Source: DAISJM01 sp036821485
Lineage (GTDB): Bacteria > Verrucomicrobiota > Kiritimatiellia > CAIQIC01 > JAGNIJ01
Assembly: GCA_036821485.1 (NCBI GenBank)
Contig: DAISJM010000035.1
Span: 1-32,319, forward strand
Direction: 5' to 3'
DNA length: 32,319 nucleotides
Every line of letters begins with the position of its first letter. Within the stretch, counting starts at the first letter, position 1. The notes below the pieces were generated by a model. It had not been told where the DNA came from. It saw only the letters and a list, made by a program, of their open reading frames with translations, and did no database searches. Below are positions 23,536-31,389 of this stretch, piece after piece. A program made the position numbers and the translations under genes.

Positions 23536-24933
23536 ATGCTGCGCAACATTACCGACACGATTCAGAAGCATGCCCTGCTGAGGGGCGACGATCGCGTTGT
23601 CGTGGCGGTTTCCGGTGGCGCCGATTCCGTTGCCTTGCTTTACGCGTTGCACCATCTCCGGCGTCGCCTGGGGATTTCCCTTATCGTGGCGCATCTCGAT
23701 CATGGCATTCGCGGGCCGGCCGGCGCGGCTGACGCCACCTTCGTGAAACAGTTGGCGTGGAAGCTTGGGCTGCCGTGCGTCCATGAACGGGTTGATGTGC
23801 CGGCGTCGGCGCGGCTGTCGAAGACTTCGCTGGAAATGGCCGCGAGAGAGGCGCGGTATGCCTTTCTGGTGCGGACCGCCCGGAAACTGAACGCGACGTG
23901 CATTGCCACGGCGCACACGTCGGATGATCAGGTGGAGACCATCCTGCTCCGGCTGGCGCGCGGCGCCGGATCGCGCGGGTTGACCGGCATTCCTTTTCGG
24001 ACGATGAGCGACGGCATGCCGGTGGTGCGGCCGATGCGCGAGGTCTCTCATGCCCAGGCCGTGGCCTTTCTCAAGAAGCACCGCCTGCGCTGGCGGGAGG
24101 ACAGAACCAACCGCGAACTGCGATTTCTCCGCAACCGTGTTCGACACAAAGTGCTTCCTTTTCTGGAAGAGCAGCTCAGCCCGAGACTGCGCGAAACCCT
24201 GCGTCGCACGTCGGACATCATGGCGGGTGAAAACGAGTGGATGGATGCCGAGGCGCAGAAAGCGCTGCGTTCATGCACGCTCAGCCATGGCGTGCTGTCG
24301 GTCCGGAGTCTGAAGGCGTTGACGCTGGCCGTGCGTCGCCGCGTGGTGCGAGCGTGGCTGGTCGATTGTGGGTTGCCGCCGGACGTGGTGGATTACGATG
24401 TGGGCGAACGGGTGGAACAGTTGTTGGCGGCGAGAGGGGGAACCAAGTCGGCTGCCCTGCCGGGTGACTGGCGGGTGGTGCGTGCATATGATCGGTTGCG
24501 GGTCGAACGCGTGCCCGCGAAACGCGAGAAGGGGTTTTGCGTGTCCCTTCGAATCCCCGGTGTCACACGCCTGAGCGAGCCGGCCCTGCGGATTGATGCG
24601 AAATACGCCACCGGCATCGTACGTGAGCGCACAGCGCGCGTGGGCCGCTATCCCTCCACGGCCACCGTGAGCCGAGCGGCGGTGGGAAAGGAGCCGGTCT
24701 TCATCCGCTCGTGGCAGCCGGGCGACCGTATCCGGCCGCTGGGCATGAAGGGCTCCAAGAAGATTCAGGACATTTTGACCGACCTGAAGGTGCCCGTTGA
24801 TCAACGCGGGCAAGTTCCGCTGCTGGAATGTCGGGGTGAGATCATCTGGCTGCCCGGCTACCGGGTGGCGCAGGGCTGGGAAGTCCGTGGTCCGGGGGAT
24901 CGCTGCGTGCGCCTGCGCATCAGTGCGCCCTGA
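23536..24933 (+). CDS. tilS: tRNA(Ile)-lysidine synthetase
   Basis: Converts the wobble C34 of the minor tRNA-Ile (CAU) to lysidine with ATP and lysine, giving AUA decoding. The 465 residues are typical. The PP-loop is AVSGGADSVALL (SGGADS 26-31), followed by VAHLDHGIRG and the TAHTSDDQVETILLRLARGA signature. The C-terminal TilS domain includes WQPGDRIRPLGMKGSKKIQD and LPGYRVAQGWEV. The ATG at 23536 fits the family N-terminus; frames starting at 23479 would overlap serS with no added family sequence. A tilS-ftsH-folP order occurs in several phyla with other genes inserted, which fits the arrangement here. Confidence 0.95.
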   Translation: MLRNITDTIQKHALLRGDDRVVVAVSGGADSVALLYALHHLRRRLGISLIVAHLDHGIRGPAGAADATFVKQLAWKLGLPCVHERVDVPASARLSKTSLEMAAREARYAFLVRTARKLNATCIATAHTSDDQVETILLRLARGAGSRGLTGIPFRTMSDGMPVVRPMREVSHAQAVAFLKKHRLRWREDRTNRELRFLRNRVRHKVLPFLEEQLSPRLRETLRRTSDIMAGENEWMDAEAQKALRSCTLSHGVLSVRSLKALTLAVRRRVVRAWLVDCGLPPDVVDYDVGERVEQLLAARGGTKSAALPGDWRVVRAYDRLRVERVPAKREKGFCVSLRIPGVTRLSEPALRIDAKYATGIVRERTARVGRYPSTATVSRAAVGKEPVFIRSWQPGDRIRPLGMKGSKKIQDILTDLKVPVDQRGQVPLLECRGEIIWLPGYRVAQGWEVRGPGDRCVRLRISAP

Positions 24934-24963
24934 GCATCTGCGGTGCGGATGGTCTCATACCCA

Positions 24964-24992
24964 TTGCATTGTGCCTGCCGGAGTGTTAGTTT
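24964..24992 (+). promoter_or_regulatory. TTGCAT-type promoter of the ftsH operon
   Basis: TTGCAT (24964-24969), a 17-base spacer, and TAGTTT (24987-24992). Start near 24999 gives a leader of about 40 bases that immediately forms the hairpin at 25005-25023. Confidence 0.5.
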
Positions 24993-25004
24993 CTACACGA
25001 CTTT

Positions 25005-25023
25005 GAACGCAATGGTTGCGTTC
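25005..25023. promoter_or_regulatory. Perfect dyad/hairpin in the ftsH leader
   Basis: GAACGCAA (25005-25012), TGG, TTGCGTTC (25016-25023): a perfect 8-bp inverted repeat a few bases after the predicted start site and 16 bases before the ftsH ATG. It could be an operator or a 5'-end RNA stem. No T tract follows, so it is not a terminator. Confidence 0.6.
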
Positions 25024-25039
25024 GCGTCTGAAGTAGAAC

Positions 25040-27004
25040 ATGGAACCAACCACCCCCAATCGCAAAGATACGGGATCAGGCAAGCCGGGGCTGCCGATAC
25101 GCGGCATGGCCCTCTGGCTGCTTCTCCTCGCACTTTTTCTGACCGTTTTCCAAGTCTTCTCCCAAGGGCAGGACAAGCGTCAAAAACTCACCTACACGGA
25201 TTTCCGACGTCTCGTGGAGCAGGGTCGCGTCCGCAAGTGCGAGATTGTGATGGACGTCTCGGGGTTGCAGTACGTCCGCGGCGAGATGGTGGAAGCCGAC
25301 GGCGCCTCGGGCCGTCCGCGCAAGTTCCGCGTGGAAGTGCATGGGACGGATGACCTGACCAAGCTGTTGGTGGAGAAGGGCGTCGAGTTCGAGTTCAAGA
25401 CGCAGAATCCCTACATATGGCAGGTGGTCTCGGGCGCCGTGCCATTTCTCCTGGTGCTCGGATTGCTCTATTTCCTTTTTGTCCGCCAGATGCGGATGGC
25501 CGGGCGTGGCGCGATGAGTTTCGGCAAGAGTCGCGCGCGACTGATGACGCGCGACAAGAACAAGATCACGTTTGACGACGTGGCGGGTATTGACGAGGCG
25601 AAGGAAGAAGTCGAGGAGATCATCGAGTTCCTCAAGGACCCGAAACGCTTCCAGCGGTTGGGCGGGCGTATTCCCAAGGGCGTGCTGCTCGTGGGTCCTC
25701 CCGGCACGGGCAAGACGCTTCTCGCCAAGGCCATTGCCGGCGAGGCGCAGGTTCCCTTCTTCACGATCAGCGGCTCCGACTTCGTCGAGATGTTTGTCGG
25801 TGTCGGTGCGTCGCGCGTGCGCGACATGTTCGAGCAGGGCAAGAAGAACGCGCCTTGCATCATCTTTATCGATGAAATTGATGCCGTGGGTCGGAGTCGA
25901 TTCAGCGGCATCGGTGGCGGGCACGACGAACGCGAGCAGACGCTGAACGCGCTGCTGGTGGAGATGGATGGGTTCGATACGCAGGAAGGTGTCATCATCA
26001 TTGCGGCGACGAACCGGCCGGACGTGCTGGATCCGGCGTTGCTCCGTCCCGGCCGCTTCGACCGCCAGATCGTGATTGATCTTCCGACGTTGGAAGGTCG
26101 CGAGGCGATTCTTAAGATCCACGCGCGCAAGGTGAAACTGGGAGTGAATGCAGATCTCCGCCGTGCGGCGCGGGGGACGCCCGGCTTTTCGGGAGCCGAC
26201 CTTTCGAATCTCATCAATGAGTCGGCCCTTCTGGCCGCGCGCCGTGGCGCGGAAGCCATCGAGGTGAAGGATTTGGAGGAGGCGCGCGACAAGGTTCGTT
26301 GGGGGCGCGAGCGACGCAGCCGGGTGTTGGATGACAAGGAGAAACGGCTGACGGCCTATCACGAGGCGGGGCATGCCGTGGTGCTTTCACTGGTGGAAGG
26401 TGCGGAGCCGCTGCATAAGGTTACCATCATTCCTCGCGGCGCGGCGCTGGGCGCCACCATGCAGTTGCCGGAGAAGGACCGCTATACGGAGAGTCGCGGA
26501 AAATTGCTTGGGATGCTGACGGGCCTCATGGGTGGTCGCTGCGCCGAGGAGATCGTGATTGGCGACATTACCACCGGTGCGCATAACGACATCAAGCAGG
26601 CGACGAGAATCGCCCGCATGATGGTGTGCGATTGGGGGATGAGCGAGACCGTGGGCCCGCAGAGTTTTGGGGAACGTGAGGAGCTGCTCTTCTTGGGGCG
26701 TGAGGTCTCGCGCTCCCAGGAATACAGTGAAGAAACGGCGCGGCGGATCGACGCGGAAGTCTCGCGTCTGCTTCACGAAGCTCACGAGGAAGCGCTGAGG
26801 CTGCTTCGCGAACACCGGGAGAAGCTGGACACGGTGGCCACGCTCCTGCTGGAGCGTGAGACCCTGGATGGTCGCGATGTGGAAGAGATCGTCAAGCATG
26901 GCCGCATCCTTTCTGAAGTGGAACGTGCGGAAGTTGACGAGAAGAAGAATCCCACACCGCCGCCTGCGGCGGCAGTTGAACCGCCGGCCAGTGCGCCGGC
27001 TTGA
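25040..27004 (+). CDS. ftsH: ATP-dependent zinc metalloprotease FtsH
   Basis: A membrane-bound AAA+ protease that degrades misfolded membrane proteins and selected regulators. The 654 residues are full length. Two membrane segments (about 23-40 and 129-148) flank a small periplasmic domain. The AAA module has Walker A VGPPGTGKT (218-226), Walker B IIFIDEIDAVG, the pore-loop region SDFVEMFVGVGASRVRD, and RPGRFDRQI with the arginine finger. The protease domain has HEAGH (441-445) and a third zinc ligand Asp517 in AHNDIKQAT. The tail is Pro/Ala-rich. The ribosome-binding site is weak (GAAG). folP begins at the stop codon (TGATG), showing coupling. A leader hairpin may regulate expression. Confidence 0.97.
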   Translation: MEPTTPNRKDTGSGKPGLPIRGMALWLLLLALFLTVFQVFSQGQDKRQKLTYTDFRRLVEQGRVRKCEIVMDVSGLQYVRGEMVEADGASGRPRKFRVEVHGTDDLTKLLVEKGVEFEFKTQNPYIWQVVSGAVPFLLVLGLLYFLFVRQMRMAGRGAMSFGKSRARLMTRDKNKITFDDVAGIDEAKEEVEEIIEFLKDPKRFQRLGGRIPKGVLLVGPPGTGKTLLAKAIAGEAQVPFFTISGSDFVEMFVGVGASRVRDMFEQGKKNAPCIIFIDEIDAVGRSRFSGIGGGHDEREQTLNALLVEMDGFDTQEGVIIIAATNRPDVLDPALLRPGRFDRQIVIDLPTLEGREAILKIHARKVKLGVNADLRRAARGTPGFSGADLSNLINESALLAARRGAEAIEVKDLEEARDKVRWGRERRSRVLDDKEKRLTAYHEAGHAVVLSLVEGAEPLHKVTIIPRGAALGATMQLPEKDRYTESRGKLLGMLTGLMGGRCAEEIVIGDITTGAHNDIKQATRIARMMVCDWGMSETVGPQSFGEREELLFLGREVSRSQEYSEETARRIDAEVSRLLHEAHEEALRLLREHREKLDTVATLLLERETLDGRDVEEIVKHGRILSEVERAEVDEKKNPTPPPAAAVEPPASAPA

Positions 27005-27915
27005 TGTGGCTTGCGGCGGGTGATGACCCGCACCCATTTCCGATGAAGACCTCTCCGCCCATCCGATGGCGCTGCGGTGACCGACAAGTGGATCTTTCCG
27101 GTCGAGCCCTGGTCATGGGCATCTTGAACGTCACTCCCGATTCCTTCTCCGATGGCGGCCGTTACACGGGGGTCGAGGCGGCCGTCGAGCATGCCCTGCA
27201 GATGTTACAGGACGGCGCGGACATCCTGGATATCGGTGGTGAATCCACGCGGCCGGGCGCGCTGCCTGTGCCGGTGGAGGAGGAACTTCGCCGCGTGGTT
27301 CCGGTCATCGAGGCGGTGCGCCGGGAGAGCGATGTGCTTATCTCCGTGGACACGCGCAAGGCGGTGGTCGCGAGGGAAGCTTTACGATGTGGAGCTCGCA
27401 TCATCAACGATGTCACGGCGTTGACGGGTGACTCGGAGATGGCAGAGGTTGCGCGGCGGCACGGGGCGGGCGTGGTGTTGATGCACATGTTGGGTGAGCC
27501 ACAAACGATGCAGGCGTCGCCCCGCTATGACGATGTGGTGGCCGAGGTCGGTGCCTATCTGGGGCGGCGGATACAGGACTTGGTGGCGGCGGGGCTCGAT
27601 CCCGAGACGCTGGCGATTGACCCGGGCATAGGATTTGGCAAGACGGTAGAGCACAACGTCAGCCTGCTGGTTCATCTGGACCGGCTGTGCGCTTTGGGCC
27701 GGCCGGTCGTGGTCGGGTTGTCCCGGAAGAGCTTCCTCGGCAAGATTACCGGCCGTGAAATGGGGGATCGGCTGTCTGCCAGCCTGGGGGGTGCGGCCTA
27801 CGCGATCCTTCGCGGTGCCCAAGTCATCCGTGTGCACGATGTAAAGGAATCTTGCGATGTGGCACGGCTCATGGCTATCTTCGGTGCAGAACAGGCTGGC
27901 GATGCAGTTTCTTAA
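27004..27915 (+). CDS. folP: Dihydropteroate synthase
   Basis: Condenses p-aminobenzoate with 6-hydroxymethyl-dihydropterin pyrophosphate to dihydropteroate in folate synthesis; the sulfonamide target. Signatures are VMGILNVTPDSFSDGGRY, LDIGGESTRPGA, SVDTRKAVVA, the INDVTAL strand, DPGIGFGKT, VGLSRKSFLG and a final RVHDV. Start choice: the ATG at 27004 overlaps the ftsH stop as TGATG and gives 303 residues; the ATG at 27043 gives 290 and fits the family length a little better. Neither has a clear ribosome-binding site, so translational coupling to ftsH favours 27004. Its end overlaps the start of cdaA by 14 bases. Confidence 0.95.
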   Translation: MWLAAGDDPHPFPMKTSPPIRWRCGDRQVDLSGRALVMGILNVTPDSFSDGGRYTGVEAAVEHALQMLQDGADILDIGGESTRPGALPVPVEEELRRVVPVIEAVRRESDVLISVDTRKAVVAREALRCGARIINDVTALTGDSEMAEVARRHGAGVVLMHMLGEPQTMQASPRYDDVVAEVGAYLGRRIQDLVAAGLDPETLAIDPGIGFGKTVEHNVSLLVHLDRLCALGRPVVVGLSRKSFLGKITGREMGDRLSASLGGAAYAILRGAQVIRVHDVKESCDVARLMAIFGAEQAGDAVS

Positions 27916-28759
27916 CCAGATACACATACCGGGGTTCTCGGGCATGCTCGAGATTCTCCTGCTCGCCGTCGTTTTCTACTACATCTTCCTGTTCTTCAGA
28001 GGTACGCGCGGTGCGCAGGTGCTGCTGGGCTTGGCCTTGATGCTGATCCTGCTGCTGGTGGTTACGCAGGTCTTTCACCTGGATGCGCTCAACTGGCTCC
28101 TGCAGCGTTTCTCAGTCTACCTGGCCATTGCCTTCATCGTTATTTTCCAGCCGGAGATCCGCAGGGCGTTGGCAGAGTTGGGCAAGCAGCACGTGTTTAC
28201 GGCCAGCACGATGGATCGGACGGTTGTGGATAATATGGTGAAGGCGGTTCTCATGCTGGCGGAGCGCAAGATCGGAGCGCTCATTGCCGTTGAACGAGAA
28301 ATAGGCACGCGCCTGACGCAGGAGACCGGCGTGCAGATGGACAGCCTGGTCACGCCCGAACTACTGGCAAGCATCTTCTACCCCCACACACCGTTGCACG
28401 ATGGCGGTGTCATTATCTGTCAGAACAGGATTGTGGCTGCAGGTTGTCTCTTTCCGCTGTCGGCCCGCGACGAGTTGAGCAAATCGTTGGGCACACGGCA
28501 TCGCGCGGGTATTGGGTTGACGGAGGAGACCGATGCCATCGTGGTGATTGTGTCCGAGGAGACCGGGGCGATCTCGGTGGCCTACAAAGGGCGGCTGACG
28601 CAAGGCATGGACGAGGAGCGGCTGGAGCGCTTGCTGGCGGCCGTGTTGCTGAAGAGTCCGAAGGCCCGGAACCGATGGACAAAAGTGAAACAGCAGTTGG
28701 ACCTGACGCCGGAAGGTGTTGCCAAGACCATTGCCGAGGAGTCTGACAGTCATGGGTGA
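27902..28759 (+). CDS. cdaA: Membrane diadenylate cyclase CdaA
   Basis: Makes cyclic di-AMP from two ATP. The 285 residues comprise three N-terminal membrane segments (about 15-32, 38-54 and 70-84) and a DAC domain (about 100-270). The catalytic motifs are LHDGGVII (Asp167-Gly-Gly) and TRHRAGIG (RHR at 199-201). The first motif is DGG instead of the common DGA, a conservative variant. The ATG at 27902 lies inside the end of folP; a frame from 27857 would add a non-family tail and overlap folP more. CdaR follows with an 8-base overlap, the standard regulator pairing. In many bacteria this pair is followed by glmM, which is absent here. Confidence 0.93.
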   Translation: MQFLNQIHIPGFSGMLEILLLAVVFYYIFLFFRGTRGAQVLLGLALMLILLLVVTQVFHLDALNWLLQRFSVYLAIAFIVIFQPEIRRALAELGKQHVFTASTMDRTVVDNMVKAVLMLAERKIGALIAVEREIGTRLTQETGVQMDSLVTPELLASIFYPHTPLHDGGVIICQNRIVAAGCLFPLSARDELSKSLGTRHRAGIGLTEETDAIVVIVSEETGAISVAYKGRLTQGMDEERLERLLAAVLLKSPKARNRWTKVKQQLDLTPEGVAKTIAEESDSHG

Positions 28760-29705
28760 AAAGATATCCATGTTGAAGCAGGCTGTTCTCAGCAACAAGG
28801 GGCCCAAGGCTGCGGCCCTGCTGCTTGCGCTGATTGCCTGGTATGCCATTCAGTCGGTGATCAATTTTGAGACGGTGGTGCCCGATGTGCCGTTGACCGT
28901 ACAGCTGGATCCGGGGTGGGCGATTCTGGACTGGTCCGCGAAAACGGCTGACGTGGTTTTCCGAGGTTCGCAGGAAGATATCCGATATCTCAACAAGGAC
29001 CAGGTGAAGGTTGAGTTGGATATCCGGGGCAAACCGGTGAAGGGCTCGTTGACGGTGCGGTTGACTCCCAAGAACGTGCGGTCACCCGGCGCGGTTCGTC
29101 CAATTCTTGTGAAGCCGGATCAGGTTACCCTGCGGCTGGACCAGGAGGGTGAGAAGCAGGTGCCGGTCAAGGCCGACCTACAGGGCGTGCCGCCGGAGGG
29201 ATACGAGGTAGAGCGCATCGTCTGCACGCCGGCCTCTGTTGTGGTTTACGGGCCCAGGCGGCGACTGGATGAGATTGATGTGGTGCGCACAGCGCCTATT
29301 GACTTGGAGGGTCGAAGCAGGAGTTTCAAGAAGTTGAAGATGAGCCTTCTTCAGCCGAGCGAAACGTGGACGGCCCGGATGTCGCCGAGCAACGTGGTGG
29401 TGGAGGTCATGATCGCGGAGCGCGCGGCGACCAAGGAAGTTGAAGATGTGCCTGTCACGGTGCTGGTGCCGCCCGGATCCCGGCAACGATTTGACGTGTG
29501 GCCGCAGCGGATCAAGGTGACGCTCAGGGGGCGTGCCGAGCTGCTCAAGGATTTGAAGAAGGATGACGTGGTGGCCTTTATTGACTGTGCGTCGCTGGAT
29601 ACGGGAGCGACCTATGATCTTCCCGTGCGGGTCACCGCGGGGCCGGGTTTGACGGCTTTGGGGATAGAACCGCCGACGGTGAAAGTTACGGCAGGTGATT
29701 TGTGA
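28752..29705 (+). CDS. cdaR: CdaR-like YbbR-domain protein
   Basis: A 317-residue membrane-anchored regulator of the diadenylate cyclase. One N-terminal membrane segment (about 19-35, AAALLLALIAWYAIQSV) is followed by an extracytoplasmic part of about three YbbR repeats: PDVPLTVQLDPGW, then KQVPVKADLQGVPPEGYEV with SVVVYGPRRRLDEIDVV, then VEDVPVTVLVPPGS with IKVTLRGRAELLKDLKKDDV. By family it contacts CdaA and modulates its activity. The ATG at 28752 overlaps the cdaA stop by eight bases. Its own stop overlaps the GTG start of the following TPR gene. Confidence 0.88.
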   Translation: MGEKISMLKQAVLSNKGPKAAALLLALIAWYAIQSVINFETVVPDVPLTVQLDPGWAILDWSAKTADVVFRGSQEDIRYLNKDQVKVELDIRGKPVKGSLTVRLTPKNVRSPGAVRPILVKPDQVTLRLDQEGEKQVPVKADLQGVPPEGYEVERIVCTPASVVVYGPRRRLDEIDVVRTAPIDLEGRSRSFKKLKMSLLQPSETWTARMSPSNVVVEVMIAERAATKEVEDVPVTVLVPPGSRQRFDVWPQRIKVTLRGRAELLKDLKKDDVVAFIDCASLDTGATYDLPVRVTAGPGLTALGIEPPTVKVTAGDL

Positions 29706-30400
29706 AGCCAGTTGCGCAGCTTGTGTGGAGTTTGTGGATCGCGGCTTTTCTGATGACCGCGATGTCCCGGTCGGCACCTGCCCAGAGTGCCCCGCGAGCG
29801 GCGCTGGATGAGCGTAGCGTGCTGGTGGCCTGGACCAATGAGTCCGCGCCCGGGGCTACGACGGATGTGGCGGCGGCGCGCGAGACAGAAGTCAGCGAAG
29901 CGGTCCAAAACGGCTATCGGCTGGCACGTGAAGGCCGCCTGCAGCAGGCCGTGGTGGTGTTTAATGAAGTGTTGGAGAAGACGCCGGGAAACACCAGTGC
30001 GCGCTTTGGGCTGGGCACGGTGTACATCCAGATGGAGCAATACACCAATGCTCTCGCCATGTTGGAACCCATGATGGCGGAATCGCCGAGGGATTTCTCC
30101 CTCAAGAATAATGTGGCCTGGTTGTATGCCACGGCGAAAGATTCATCGATTCGGAATGGCAAGAAGGCGGTTGCCCTTGCCCAAGAGGCGCTGGTGATCG
30201 CGCCAAGGGATTTTCATGTGTGGAGTACACTCGCGGAGGGTTATTACGTTCTGGGCCAGTACGATCGCGCCCTGCGCGCCTCCGAGGAAGCCCTGCAACT
30301 GGCCGAGGCGGCGGGCGCGGACAAGCCCACGAGGGTCGATTACGAGCGCCAGGTCAAGAAGAGCCGGAGAGCGGCTGAAGCGATGTCCGTGATGGAGTGA
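29702..30400 (+). CDS. Exported tetratricopeptide-repeat protein
   Basis: A 232-residue protein starting at a GTG that overlaps the cdaR stop (GTGA), with AGGTGA just upstream. A signal peptide (about 1-28, ending SAPAQS) leads to an acidic stretch and then three or four TPR-like units: VQNGYRLAREGRLQQAVVVF, ARFGLGTVYIQMEQYTNALA, LKNNVAWLYATAKD and VWSTLAEGYYVLGQYDRALR. The tail is basic and coiled. No catalytic motif is present. Its place directly after cdaA-cdaR and before a YdjY-domain gene suggests an envelope-located partner protein, but the function is unknown. Confidence 0.82.
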   Translation: MKPVAQLVWSLWIAAFLMTAMSRSAPAQSAPRAALDERSVLVAWTNESAPGATTDVAAARETEVSEAVQNGYRLAREGRLQQAVVVFNEVLEKTPGNTSARFGLGTVYIQMEQYTNALAMLEPMMAESPRDFSLKNNVAWLYATAKDSSIRNGKKAVALAQEALVIAPRDFHVWSTLAEGYYVLGQYDRALRASEEALQLAEAAGADKPTRVDYERQVKKSRRAAEAMSVME

Positions 30401-30405
30401 GTTTC

Positions 30406-31095
30406 ATGAAGTTGAAGGGCTGTGTGTTGTTCATGTTGGCGGCGTGTGCGATGGCGATGGGCGTGGGGCCTGCCTGCGGGCAGGCGCCCGGCGTGGTGGA
30501 GGATGTGGACTCCTCGCGCATGGTCCCCATGTGGGACGGGAACTGCGTGAGGGTCGGTGCCGTACGCGTGTTCCCCGAGACCCATTCTCTGGTGGTGTCG
30601 GGTTGGGTCAACCAAGTGATTGGTCCGATCGAGTTGCTGGCGTGTGGTCGTGGCGGCAAGACGCATGAAAGCGTCTTTGTGCTGAATGTGGACCCCGTTC
30701 ATCTGCAGACGGGATTGTTGCTGTTGGGGCTGAAGCCGGGCCAACCACCGACGGGTTTGGGGCAGGGGCAGCCGGAAGGTCCCAAGTTGGACCTTTGGGT
30801 GGACTGGGAGGAGAACGGTGAAACCAAGTCGGCCCGAGCGGAAACCTTTGTCTACAATGTTCAGGACAAGACGGTTCTGCCTGAGACGCCGTGGATATTC
30901 ACGGGTTCCATTTTCCTGGATGGTGAGTTCAAGGCATCCGCCGAAGAGAGCCTCGTGGTGACCTATTGGGACCCGTGGGCCATCATCAACATTCCGCTGA
31001 TCTGCGGCACCAATGACGAGATCTTGGTGGTCAACACGAATAGCGTTCCGCCACTGAAGACGCCGATACGCATGCGGATGGAGATGGCAAAGTAG
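30406..31095 (+). CDS. YdjY-domain exported protein
   Basis: A 229-residue protein with an N-terminal signal (about 1-25). LAAC at 11-14 could be a lipobox, or cleavage could fall near ACGQA. The rest resembles the YdjY domain found in planctomycetes and relatives: VVSGWVNQVIGPIELLACG, GKTHESVFVLNVDPVHLQTG, LLLLGLKPGQPP, ETPWIFTGSIFLDGEF, then NIPLICGTNDEILVVNT and a closing VPPLKTPI. The function of this domain is not established; some members sit near iron-sulfur or redox genes. The ATG at 30406 has GGAG eight bases upstream. A NifU-like iron-sulfur scaffold gene follows after 27 bases. Confidence 0.8.
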   Translation: MKLKGCVLFMLAACAMAMGVGPACGQAPGVVEDVDSSRMVPMWDGNCVRVGAVRVFPETHSLVVSGWVNQVIGPIELLACGRGGKTHESVFVLNVDPVHLQTGLLLLGLKPGQPPTGLGQGQPEGPKLDLWVDWEENGETKSARAETFVYNVQDKTVLPETPWIFTGSIFLDGEFKASAEESLVVTYWDPWAIINIPLICGTNDEILVVNTNSVPPLKTPIRMRMEMAK

Positions 31096-31122
31096 GCTGG
31101 CTCCCTTGTATTTGAGGTGCCC

Positions 31123-31377
31123 ATGAGTGATGTTGCGCAGGGAAACGGAAACACTATGGAAGACCAAGTCAAAGACTACATCGAAAATGTACGTCCCTAT
31201 ATCCAGTCACACGGCGGTGATGTCGAGTTTGTGTCACTGAAGGGCATGACCGTCCGACTCAAACTGTTGGGGTCCTGCCACACCTGTCCGCACGCGCTGG
31301 CCACGCTGCACCAAGGCATTGAGGCGCAGCTGCGCGAATTGGTGAATCCGGATATCGTGGTTGAGCGCGCCGACTGA
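31123..31377 (+). CDS. NifU-like C-terminal (Nfu-type) iron-sulfur scaffold domain protein
   Basis: An 84-residue single-domain protein of the NifU C-terminal family, which assembles or carries Fe-S clusters through a CxxC motif. The motif here is GSCHTCPHALATLHQGIEAQ (Cys52, Cys55), preceded by the typical VRPYIQSHGGDVEFV. ATG 31123 has GAGGTG three bases upstream; a GTG at 31117 and an ATG at 31156 are alternatives, the last giving just the core domain. It follows the YdjY gene in the same direction and converges with the exonuclease gene 12 bases away. Confidence 0.92.
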   Translation: MSDVAQGNGNTMEDQVKDYIENVRPYIQSHGGDVEFVSLKGMTVRLKLLGSCHTCPHALATLHQGIEAQLRELVNPDIVVERAD

Positions 31378-31389
31378 TGCGCAGCTGAA

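Noticed and set aside
28361..28374. DGG in CdaA as a sign of an inactive enzyme
   Set aside because: Gly for Ala is conservative, and the RHR motif and the rest of the DAC domain are intact, so inactivation is not supported.
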